DNA of 64,000 nt from Acinetobacter haemolyticus CIP 64.3 = MTCC 9819 (GTDB lineage Bacteria; Pseudomonadota; Gammaproteobacteria; Pseudomonadales; Moraxellaceae): NCBI RefSeq assembly GCF_000369065.1, contig NZ_KB849807.1:1-64000 (forward strand). Reading direction: 5' to 3'. Below, piece by piece: positions 57,400-64,000 of the stretch (position 1 is the first letter of the stretch; each line of letters starts with the position of its first letter). The translations under genes and the position numbers were made by a program. A model generated the notes under the pieces. The model saw only the letters and a list, made by a program, of their open reading frames with translations. It was not told the origin of the DNA and searched no databases.

Positions 57400-57418
57400 G
57401 GCTTAGGAGGTTTAACTG

Positions 57419-58603
57419 ATGGCTACCATCCGGGAACGAAGTGGCAAACTGATTGCCGATTTTCGCTACATGGGCATTCGTTGCAGAGAAACAACTAGTC
57501 TTGAAGACAATGCCTATAATCGTCGTATTTTGAAAAAACGTCTCGAGCAGCTGGAGGCGGAAATTACTTTGGGAACTTTTGAATACGAAAAGTACTTTCC
57601 AAAAAGTAACCGTGTTGAGGAGTTTAAGGAAAAAAGAAGTAAGCAAATTGCTGTACAGACCAAAGTTCCTCTTTTTAAAGAGTTTACTGAATTGTGGTTA
57701 AAGCAGAAACAAGTTGAATGGAGAACCTCATACCAGCAAAAGGTTTCAATTGTGATCAAAAACTATTTGATTCCTGCTTTTGGTAATCAGGTTCTCTCGA
57801 AAATCAAGAAGTCAGACTTGCTGAACTTCCGTGCCTCTCTCGCCAAAGTGACTCACGGAAAAAATCAGACAAGTCTGAAAGCATCGAGAATCAATCAAAT
57901 CATGACGCCTTTACGTATGATACTCAATGATGCGGCTGAACGATACGAGTTTGAGTCGCCTTATAAAAATATTAACAATCTGAAGGAAAGCAAGATTGAA
58001 GTCACACCTTTTTCTCTGGAAGAGGTGCATAAAATTCTTACCACAGTGCGTGAAGACTTCCGCCCCTATTACACCATTCGCTTTTTTACGGGTATGCGTA
58101 CCAGTGAAATCGATGGTCTGCAATGGAAAAATATCGACTTACAGCGTCGTGAAATCCATATCAGAGAAGCGTTAGTGAATGGTGTGCTTGGCGGAACCAA
58201 AACTTATGGTTCTGACCGCACGATCCAGATGAATGACCGCGTTTACCAAGCCTTTATGCAACAGAAAAGCTTAAATAATGGTAAATCAGAGTTTGTTTTC
58301 TGCAATCGTGATGGTGGACCTCTCGATTACCGTCTGGTGAATAAACGTGTCTGGCATCCGATCTTGCGCTTTCTAGGATTGAAGTCTAGAAGAGCCTACC
58401 AAACACGTCATACAGCAGCAACTCTATGGCTGTCAGCAGGAGAAAATCCGGAATGGATCGCACGTCAATTGGGACATTCAACGACTGAAATGCTATTCCG
58501 GGTCTATAGCCGTTACATCCCCAATGTCACGCGCCGCGATGGCAGTGCATTTGAAGCCATGCTGGAAAAACTAAATACAGAGGAGCTTGCACATGAACAG
58601 TAA
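57419..58603 (+). CDS. tyrosine recombinase / phage-type integrase
   Basis: A 394-residue site-specific recombinase. The N-terminal arm-binding domain (ATIRERSGKLIADFRYMGIRCRETT-type, about 2-30) is of the DUF3596 kind, and SAM-like core binding follows. The catalytic domain holds Arg227 in FFTGMRTSEIDGLQW, a Lys in GTKTYGSDRTI, Arg330 in YQTRHTAATLWL, His in RQLGHSTTEM, and Tyr363 in RVYSRYIPN. The first His of the HxxR box is Tyr, as in related phage integrases. It starts 20 bases after the excisionase-like gene. The adjacent tRNA-Gly is the probable target. Confidence 0.95.
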   Translation: MATIRERSGKLIADFRYMGIRCRETTSLEDNAYNRRILKKRLEQLEAEITLGTFEYEKYFPKSNRVEEFKEKRSKQIAVQTKVPLFKEFTELWLKQKQVEWRTSYQQKVSIVIKNYLIPAFGNQVLSKIKKSDLLNFRASLAKVTHGKNQTSLKASRINQIMTPLRMILNDAAERYEFESPYKNINNLKESKIEVTPFSLEEVHKILTTVREDFRPYYTIRFFTGMRTSEIDGLQWKNIDLQRREIHIREALVNGVLGGTKTYGSDRTIQMNDRVYQAFMQQKSLNNGKSEFVFCNRDGGPLDYRLVNKRVWHPILRFLGLKSRRAYQTRHTAATLWLSAGENPEWIARQLGHSTTEMLFRVYSRYIPNVTRRDGSAFEAMLEKLNTEELAHEQ

Positions 58604-58844
58604 AGCTTTCTTTGGTGGTGTGGTCGTCAGCCCTGAAGCAGATATGGTCGCTCGTGAATTAATCCATGAGCTACACATTCCCAAACTGCACAATCTGGCC
58701 TTTTTGCTGGAAATCAATAAATGCTTCGATGATCACCAAGCATTAAGACTCTGGCTACAGCGAATGCTGGATGAAGGGCAAGCTCATTACGATGACTTGG
58801 CTCAACAGGCCCGTCTCCGCTTAATGAGTCTCGCTCACTCATAA
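58593..58844 (+). CDS. small hypothetical protein of the element
   Basis: An 83-residue soluble, mostly helical protein (SPEADMVARELIHELHIPKLHNLAFLLEINKCFDDHQALRLWLQRMLDEGQ-type). I do not recognise a family. The ATG at 58593 follows AGAGGAG by seven bases, and the gene overlaps the integrase end by eleven bases, so it is coupled to it. It may be a regulator or an accessory factor. A gap of 65 bases leads to the DUF1376 gene. Confidence 0.78.
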   Translation: MNSKAFFGGVVVSPEADMVARELIHELHIPKLHNLAFLLEINKCFDDHQALRLWLQRMLDEGQAHYDDLAQQARLRLMSLAHS

Positions 58845-58909
58845 AACGAACATAAAAGGTCATCAAATCGATGACCTTAGCCCCTTTATACCTATAAAAA
58901 GGTGAACAT

Positions 58910-59446
58910 ATGAATAAAGATATTTCAATTTGGATGCCACTCTATATTGGCGACCTACAGGCGAAATTTGCACGAATGACAGCAGAACAAATTGGTGCGG
59001 CACTGCTGTTAATGATGGATTTCTGGAAAAATGGTGCCATTCCTCATGATTTAGCAACAGTATGCAGCATCACGAAATTACCGCAGCACACCAAGGCTAA
59101 AACTTTGTTAAATACGCTGATGGCCCTAGAATTGTTTGAAGTCGAGTCTGAGCAGATTCATTCAAATTTCTTAAGCAGTTTAAAAAGCCAAGCATTGCAA
59201 AATCAGCAAATGAAATCTGATAAAGCTAAAAATGCAGCTCAAGCACGTTGGGGGAAATCCGCTAGTAATGCTCAAGCATCAACCAAGCAACGAAAAGTAA
59301 ATGCTCAAGCAGCTCCTGAGAAGAGCTCGAGTATTACTCAAGCCATGCTTGAATCATGCCCTTCATCTTCATCTTCATCTTCATCTTCATCTTCATCTTC
59401 AAATTTTGAAGAAAAAAATGAGAGTTTTTTAGAAAATTCAAAGTAG
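58910..59446 (+). CDS. DUF1376 protein, YdaU-like phage replication factor
   Basis: A 178-residue protein. The N-terminal 100 residues match DUF1376: WMPLYIGDLQAKFARMTAEQIGAALLLMMDFWKNG (about 7-41). Residues 98-140 are Ala/Gln/Lys-rich and low in complexity, then a run of 13 serines encoded by a TCATCT-type hexamer repeat, then an acidic tail. It lies 17 bases before the DnaC-like gene; DUF1376 proteins precede helicase loaders in phages, which points to initiation of element replication. Confidence 0.82.
   Translation: MNKDISIWMPLYIGDLQAKFARMTAEQIGAALLLMMDFWKNGAIPHDLATVCSITKLPQHTKAKTLLNTLMALELFEVESEQIHSNFLSSLKSQALQNQQMKSDKAKNAAQARWGKSASNAQASTKQRKVNAQAAPEKSSSITQAMLESCPSSSSSSSSSSSSSNFEEKNESFLENSK
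59361..59401 (+). repeat. hexanucleotide tandem repeat coding for polyserine
   Basis: CTTCAT repeats six times from 59361, then CTTCA. In frame it codes for Ser-Ser, so copy-number change by one unit keeps the reading frame and would alter the length of the polyserine linker only. Confidence 0.85.
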
Positions 59447-59462
59447 ATTTAGGAGATTAGTC

Positions 59463-60209
59463 ATGAATACCATGCTTAAAACACTCCAGTTTCGCGCAGA
59501 AACAACGGAAACACTTTGCGCTACCCATCATATACCCCTGATGGAAATTGCTGGTCACAGGCTCTGTAAATTATGTGCGAAAGAAACCGTCCACCACTCA
59601 AATGCAACCTATGAGGATGAACTGCAACAACGATTGCTACAACAGAAAATCAAAAACTCGGGGCTGAATAAACGCTACCTAGATCGTGGCTTCAAGAATT
59701 ATGTAGTTGCATGCCCTGCTCAAGACAATGCCATCAAACTATGTCAGGCTTTTGCACAGCAGATTATTTCTGGTCAGAATCCGAACATGTTGATGATTGG
59801 TACACCGGGTACAGGTAAAACCCATCTGAGCGCATCAATTATTCGCAACATTCTGCATAACAGTACAAAATCTGCACGCTACTATACCAGTGCAGAAATT
59901 GCTCAAAAAATGATGGACACCTGGTCAGATGCTTCACGCTCTGAAAAGGAAGTTATCGAGCATTTCTCCAGTTTTGATTTATTAGTGATTGATGAATATG
60001 GCTTGCATGACCGGCATGAAAAACGCCTAGAGATGGTACATAAGGTTCTATATAGCCGTTATGACAATATGAAATCTACCCTGCTGATTTCCAATTTCAC
60101 AGTCCAAAATATGCAGCGGGATTTAGGTGTCCGATTGTGGTCACGGTTGCATGAGAACCATTTGATTGTAGTGCCGTGTTATTGGGATGACCGACGAATA
60201 AGCGGATAA
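59463..60209 (+). CDS. DnaC-like helicase loader / IstB-type ATPase
   Basis: A 248-residue AAA+ ATPase. A zinc-finger-like N-terminus has Cys19, His22/23, Cys35 and Cys38 (LCATHH and LCKLC). Walker A is GTPGTGKTHLSAS (about 118-130) and Walker B LLVIDEYGLHD (about 174-184). The C-terminal part has the arginine-rich segment RLWSRLHEN (about 226-234). It fits a phage helicase loader such as DnaC or the P-like replication proteins. The element therefore probably replicates its own DNA using the host DnaB helicase. Confidence 0.88.
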   Translation: MNTMLKTLQFRAETTETLCATHHIPLMEIAGHRLCKLCAKETVHHSNATYEDELQQRLLQQKIKNSGLNKRYLDRGFKNYVVACPAQDNAIKLCQAFAQQIISGQNPNMLMIGTPGTGKTHLSASIIRNILHNSTKSARYYTSAEIAQKMMDTWSDASRSEKEVIEHFSSFDLLVIDEYGLHDRHEKRLEMVHKVLYSRYDNMKSTLLISNFTVQNMQRDLGVRLWSRLHENHLIVVPCYWDDRRISG

Positions 60210-60224
60210 TCGTAACTCTCTCTT

Positions 60225-60255
60225 AAGCCAATTATCTCACTGAAATAATTGGCTT
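60225..60255 (+). terminator. terminator after the DnaC-like gene
   Basis: AAGCCAATTAT (60225-60235) pairs with ATAATTGGCTT (60245-60255), followed by TCTCT. It separates the replication genes from the cargo pair, which should have its own promoter. Confidence 0.75.
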
Positions 60256-60427
60256 TCTCTAACGATTCCAAACGTTCAATCAAATAGACAATGCCATCCC
60301 ATCTAAGACTTGTTACAGTGTTCTTATTAGTTTTTACAAAAAATTCAAACCAAAATTAAAACAATAATGCACAAAAAATTACAATAAGATACACTTAAGT
60401 TCAAATTAAACCCACCTACGTCACATT

Positions 60428-62368
60428 ATGAATAAAGAACCAAATATTCTTATTAAATTCTGGGATTTTTTGACACTCAAAACCTACCATAAAAATTTAT
60501 TGACAAGTGGTGGTTCGACTTATCTTACAGTTATTTCATTTATCATGATTCTTGCTGCTTTGTCGGAAGGTTTCGCATGGGGGTTTTTAGGTAGTACTTT
60601 TACTCCTAATTCACCTTACGTCGGCTGGACTATCGTAGGTGGATTCGTTTTTCTTCTAATGTGGTTTTTCGACCGATCAATGGCATCTGCTGATCTATTA
60701 AAAGATGAACATGAAAAAACCTTGAATGGTTTGCAATTAACAAAAGAACCTTTTTATTCACGGTCGGGTATCAAATCATTCATAGCAAAATATTTTCCAT
60801 TTGCTATCAGGATTGGAATTGTCTGTTTATCTTTATATATTACTGCACCTTTTTTAACTCAATTAGTTTTTAAAGCAGATATTGATAATAAAATGATGGA
60901 GCAATACAAAGACAATATTGCTCTAGCGAAAAAAAATGGACTGGAAAGTCGTGATAAGAAAATTGCAGAGCTTGAACAGTTAGTCAACAATACTAATGAA
61001 AAATTACAGGTAGAAATCAGTGGCAAAAGTGGCACTGGATATGGCCGTGGCTACGTTGCTCAAAGTATTGAAAGGCAATTAGAAACATTACAATCAGATT
61101 TAAAATCAACTCGTATAGAAAGAGAAAGTTTTTTAGCCAAATTTGATCAAGCGGTGGATCGCGGCAATGAAGAAGAATTAAAAAAATATGGGATTACCAT
61201 TACAAAGGATAGCCCAATATTTAGGCAACAAGCCATTGAAGAATTTGAAAATCAAAAAGCTTTTAATCAAACAAAATATGCTGTAGATGTTTTTTTAATC
61301 ATTCTCGGAACGATATTAATCTCTGCAAAACTTATGCAACCTCGTACTTTGCAGATGTATTTTTCAAGTCGCTTACAAGAGAAATGGGCGCTATATAAAC
61401 TCGGAACATTCGACAAATATTTGCCGGAACAGGAACGAAGTGATCTTATTCTACAAACTAATCAGTCTATTCCTGAAGAATTTGAGGAGATCATGGTTCA
61501 ATATGCTCAAGACCAACGTGAACGGAAAAAACAAGAAATATTAATGATTCAAGAAAAAGAAAGACTTACTCGAGAAAAGCAGCAGAAGCAATTGTTAGAG
61601 GAAGAGCGTTTACTGGCCAAAGCGAAACAGGAACAAGAACGCCAAGAATTAGTCGAAGCTGAACTAAAAAAAGCACAACAAATTCATTTTGAACGTCTTG
61701 CCAAAGAAAAAGCTGAGATTGAAATGCGTGAAAAATCTCGTGTGTTTTATGAAGGGCAAATTCTAAAAGCTTTAAATGAAGTAGAAGAAGCTGAAATAGA
61801 ATATTTAAACAAATTTTCTAAAAAAATAGATCAACTAGAAATTGACGAGAAAAACTTAATTGAAGAGCTCCATGATATTGAACGTACTTATAAAAACCAT
61901 GAAGACAATATCGATGCTCGAAACAAACGAATTAGTATTGCTGAAGCAGATTTAGCTGATATGCAAGACCTAGCACGTAAACTTCAGCGCCCAGAAGAAA
62001 ATCATACCATTGAAAGTTTGCGAGCCTTTACGACTGCAGAGTCTGCGGTCGTTGAGCAAAAGACCTATATTAAAAACATTAAATCTTCACTACTAACTTT
62101 TGAAACAGATCAGAAGTATTTTCAAGAAAGTATGGCTCGTATTCGTGAACAATTAAGTAAAACTAGAGCTACATTAACTGAGCTCAAGGAACCTTTAGAA
62201 ATTATTTCTACCTTTCGTTCCAAAATTGAAGCACGAAAAATGGAGCTATTAGGAGCTGAGGGCTTAATTGATACGCCATATGAACCACACCATGATGAAG
62301 AGATACCGATGTTGGTAGAGAAACTGAAAAGCCAGCTTTCGACTCAAGTACCGTCGTATATGTCTTAA
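60428..62368 (+). CDS. DUF4407-like membrane coiled-coil protein (cargo gene A)
   Basis: A 646-residue protein. Four helices are seen: about 33-54, 64-82, 122-148 and 284-303. Between helices 3 and 4 a probably periplasmic domain (150-283) is helical and charged, with GYGRGYVAQSIERQLE near 204. After helix 4 a cytoplasmic coiled coil of about 300 residues (340-620) is rich in Gln, Glu, Lys and Leu. Arg83 in MWFFDRSMAS matches the invariant Arg of DUF4407. The pattern of three helices, outer domain, helix and long coil recalls envelope-spanning sensor-effector pairs, but DUF4407 has no known function. It is followed at 12 bases by cargo gene B. Confidence 0.72.
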   Translation: MNKEPNILIKFWDFLTLKTYHKNLLTSGGSTYLTVISFIMILAALSEGFAWGFLGSTFTPNSPYVGWTIVGGFVFLLMWFFDRSMASADLLKDEHEKTLNGLQLTKEPFYSRSGIKSFIAKYFPFAIRIGIVCLSLYITAPFLTQLVFKADIDNKMMEQYKDNIALAKKNGLESRDKKIAELEQLVNNTNEKLQVEISGKSGTGYGRGYVAQSIERQLETLQSDLKSTRIERESFLAKFDQAVDRGNEEELKKYGITITKDSPIFRQQAIEEFENQKAFNQTKYAVDVFLIILGTILISAKLMQPRTLQMYFSSRLQEKWALYKLGTFDKYLPEQERSDLILQTNQSIPEEFEEIMVQYAQDQRERKKQEILMIQEKERLTREKQQKQLLEEERLLAKAKQEQERQELVEAELKKAQQIHFERLAKEKAEIEMREKSRVFYEGQILKALNEVEEAEIEYLNKFSKKIDQLEIDEKNLIEELHDIERTYKNHEDNIDARNKRISIAEADLADMQDLARKLQRPEENHTIESLRAFTTAESAVVEQKTYIKNIKSSLLTFETDQKYFQESMARIREQLSKTRATLTELKEPLEIISTFRSKIEARKMELLGAEGLIDTPYEPHHDEEIPMLVEKLKSQLSTQVPSYMS

Positions 62369-62380
62369 GAATAAATTTAT

Positions 62381-63835
62381 ATGATTTGGTTAATTTTTTT
62401 CGTGGTGACAATTTTAGGCTATAGCAGTTTTATTTTTATTAGAAAGATAAAACTGCATCGTAGTCGCTGTGAGCATATCCGTGCAAGTTTACATTTACCT
62501 ACAGAAAATCAGAAAAATGATTATTCAGGTTTTTTCCCAGCAGGCTTAGCTATCGGTGAGTATTTATGGCAAGTTTACAGTATTGATCCAAGCGTAATTA
62601 AAGCCGTCGATTTTAGTAGCCAGGAAGAGTTAAATTCAGCATTAGATGTCTCAAATTATTTAATGTTGAATATGTTAGAGAAAGATGAAACTTCTTTATC
62701 AGGCTTTAGAAATCGTCTAATCGGTTATATTGGTGAACAAAAAGTAAGTGATCTGTTAGATAGACAAACCCATGAAATTGTCTGGGCTAGCACATCCAAT
62801 CAAGAAGTCTGGGACTTAAAAATTGACGGTGATCTCGTAAATGTCAAAACCATTCTAGATATAGACAGCATTAAAATGACAGCTTTGGCACATCCAGATG
62901 TGACTTATTTAGTGCCTGAAGATACCTATCAAAATATTGGAATAGATAATATACAGCCATTAGAAGGTTTGAGTCATGCCGATATATCGCAACAATTTGA
63001 CTCTACCATCGAACAGGCAAATGGTAATGCTGCCTTAGATTCATTCGATCTACATTTGCCTATTGCAAGCGGAATAGCTGCATTCAATGAAAGACAACGT
63101 TTATTAAAAGCTGGTGGAGACAAAAACTCGATAAATAAGAACGTTCTTATCGACTTTTCTTCCAAAACTGTAGGGAGTCTGACCATGGCAAAAGTTGGTG
63201 CATCCATCGGGCTTGGTTTAGGGAGTCTTGTGTTTATGCCAGTTATTGGAGGTGTTATAGGAGCAGGAGTTGGCGCATTAATCGGTTCAAAAGTGGGAGG
63301 TGGCTTTGGTAAAAAGATCAAAGAGTTAGAATTACAAAAAGAAAAGCTTCGTTTGGAACAAATGCTGGATAAATTTGGTCTTCAATACTTACCGTATATT
63401 AAAAAATTAAAACACCAAGCTAGTATACCCTTACAAAAGCAAGAGCAAGCATTTCAACTAATCGAACAGAGATACAGTCAATATCTAACATCACAAAAAT
63501 GGAAACATTATTTTTTCCCCGATTTAAATTTTATTTTTTATGATGAGCTAAAAAAAATAGCTAAGAACAACTTAGATAAGTCTTCTACCAAATTTCAAAA
63601 TATCGAAAATACACTTATGGCTATAGAAAATGAGAAAAACTCAAAAGCATTGGCAATCTTAGTATTAAATAGCATTTATTTACGTGATTTCCTTCATATA
63701 GATCTGGTGCAAATTAAAAAAATTTATGACCAGAAACGTAAAATATATATTGAAAGGTACAAATTATATCCTGATCAATTTCCATTGACCCAAGATATCA
63801 TCAACTACAATAAACTATATAAACAAGGGACCTAA
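62381..63835 (+). CDS. membrane protein with degenerate PD-(D/E)xK-like domain and glycine zipper (cargo gene B)
   Basis: A 484-residue protein. An N-terminal helix (IWLIFFVVTILGYSSFIFI, about 2-20) anchors it. Residues 110-160 look like a nuclease-type fold: IGYIGEQKVSDLL with Glu119, then WDLKIDG with Asp145, then NVKT with Lys156. An Asn replaces the usual acidic or Gln residue before the Lys, so it may be catalytically weak or dead. A glycine zipper, GASIGLGLGSLVFMPVIGG and GAGVGALIGSKVGGG (about 273-307), follows, then a charged helical tail (315-484). Gene order and 12-base spacing pair it with gene A. Confidence 0.72.
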   Translation: MIWLIFFVVTILGYSSFIFIRKIKLHRSRCEHIRASLHLPTENQKNDYSGFFPAGLAIGEYLWQVYSIDPSVIKAVDFSSQEELNSALDVSNYLMLNMLEKDETSLSGFRNRLIGYIGEQKVSDLLDRQTHEIVWASTSNQEVWDLKIDGDLVNVKTILDIDSIKMTALAHPDVTYLVPEDTYQNIGIDNIQPLEGLSHADISQQFDSTIEQANGNAALDSFDLHLPIASGIAAFNERQRLLKAGGDKNSINKNVLIDFSSKTVGSLTMAKVGASIGLGLGSLVFMPVIGGVIGAGVGALIGSKVGGGFGKKIKELELQKEKLRLEQMLDKFGLQYLPYIKKLKHQASIPLQKQEQAFQLIEQRYSQYLTSQKWKHYFFPDLNFIFYDELKKIAKNNLDKSSTKFQNIENTLMAIENEKNSKALAILVLNSIYLRDFLHIDLVQIKKIYDQKRKIYIERYKLYPDQFPLTQDIINYNKLYKQGT

Positions 63836-63843
63836 GGTCTTTC

Positions 63844-64000
63844 TTATAAACCAATAGATCGAAAAATTTGCTTATCTTTTCCGCCCAACCAAACTAAATA
63901 CTCATTCTCTATTGCCTGCTTATACGCCCAATCGGCAACCCGATGCGAACGTTGCAGATCGGTTAGAAAACCTAATTGAGAAATCTCTTGAGTGATTAGT
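63844..64000 (-). CDS. partial CDS at the window edge (C-terminal end)
   Basis: On the minus strand a frame open from the window edge ends at TAA (63844-63846). It codes for at least 51 residues and ends DKQIFRSIGL, with RSHRVADWAYKQAIEN before it. It has normal codon use and is convergent with cargo gene B, 8 bases apart. The start is outside the window and the family is not recognised. Confidence 0.5.
   Translation of the reverse strand, partial: LITQEISQLGFLTDLQRSHRVADWAYKQAIENEYLVWLGGKDKQIFRSIGL

Larger units (their letters stand above)
56516..64000. mobile_element. tRNA-Gly-linked integrative element (left part)
   Basis: From the tRNA-Gly 3' end to the window edge. It carries, in order: direct repeats, a Cro/CI-type repressor, an excisionase-like protein, a tyrosine recombinase, a small unknown, a DUF1376 protein, a DnaC-like loader, a two-gene cargo module and a partial convergent gene. 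The repressor/integrase/replication layout resembles a phage satellite or small prophage. No capsid, terminase, portal or conjugation genes are in view, but the right end lies outside. The left attachment repeat has no visible partner. Confidence 0.8.

Noticed and set aside
57419..58603. integron integrase
   Set aside because: It has a DUF3596-type arm domain and phage-type context with repressor and replication genes, with no gene cassettes or attC sites.
59361..59401. possible CRISPR or phase-variation repeat
   Set aside because: It has no spacers, and a 6-base unit keeps the reading frame, so it cannot switch the gene off.
60428..62368. Zorya ZorA-like motor protein
   Set aside because: It has a long coil and membrane helices, but no ZorB partner with a peptidoglycan-binding domain and no ZorC/D genes follow in view.

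Overview
The window is chromosomal DNA from a gammaproteobacterium, most likely Acinetobacter. The call rests on an AT-rich base composition, an atpIBEFHAGDC operon, a znuA / zur-znuC-znuB locus with a Zur box, and a folate-independent methionine synthase pair (MesD with DUF1852/MesX) described from Acinetobacter. Species cannot be fixed from the sequence alone.

Layout. 1-230: a probable rRNA-type promoter reading leftwards out of the window and the terminator of a betaine/choline transporter. 0.2-6.5 kb: BCCT transporter, a TetR/MpaB-type oxygenase divergent pair, and actP with its DUF485 partner (acetate uptake). 6.6-10.2 kb: a large hybrid histidine kinase with a sodium/solute symporter-like sensor, divergent from the acetate genes and probably their regulator. 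10.4-18.1 kb: unknown genes, a copper TonB receptor with a DUF2946 partner, then def / LysM / dprA / tsaC. 18.4-23.7 kb: EamA exporter, a TetR/MFS pair with matching palindromic operators, an AraC regulator, glutathione peroxidase and a lipoprotein. 23.7-26.6 kb: a large unknown membrane protein and a DUF2846 lipoprotein. 26.7-34 kb: the complete F1Fo ATP synthase operon with a readable promoter. 34-37.2 kb: zinc uptake and its Zur control. 37.2-44.4 kb: LysE exporter, Dyp peroxidase, argS, SPOR protein, GST, OsmC and pirin. 44.5-47.3 kb: flavin reductase, MesD and MesX. 47.7-56.1 kb: DUF1330, guaA, DUF445, BOF, DoxX, DedA, LysE, orphan ParA, SirB-like and BolA.

At 56.3-56.5 kb there are two identical tRNA-Gly(GCC) genes. 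From there to the right edge runs an integrative element: five TGTGACCA repeats, a Cro/CI-type repressor, an excisionase-like protein, a tyrosine recombinase, a small unknown protein, a DUF1376 replication protein with a polyserine tail, and a DnaC-like loader. After a terminator comes a two-gene cargo module: a DUF4407-like four-helix membrane protein with a long coiled coil, and a membrane protein with a degenerate PD-(D/E)xK-like domain followed by a glycine zipper. The element continues out of the window, where the end of a convergent gene is visible.

The best candidate for an undescribed system is this cargo pair (60428-63835). The unknown 717-residue protein at 23754-25907, outside the element, carries a similar nuclease-like motif followed by a similar hydrophobic segment, so the two may represent one poorly described family. 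Other points of interest are a 100-base long-range hairpin in front of zur, a hairpin between atpA and atpG, and a chain of short overlapping frames upstream of the DUF445 gene. All family assignments were made by reading motifs; no database search was run.
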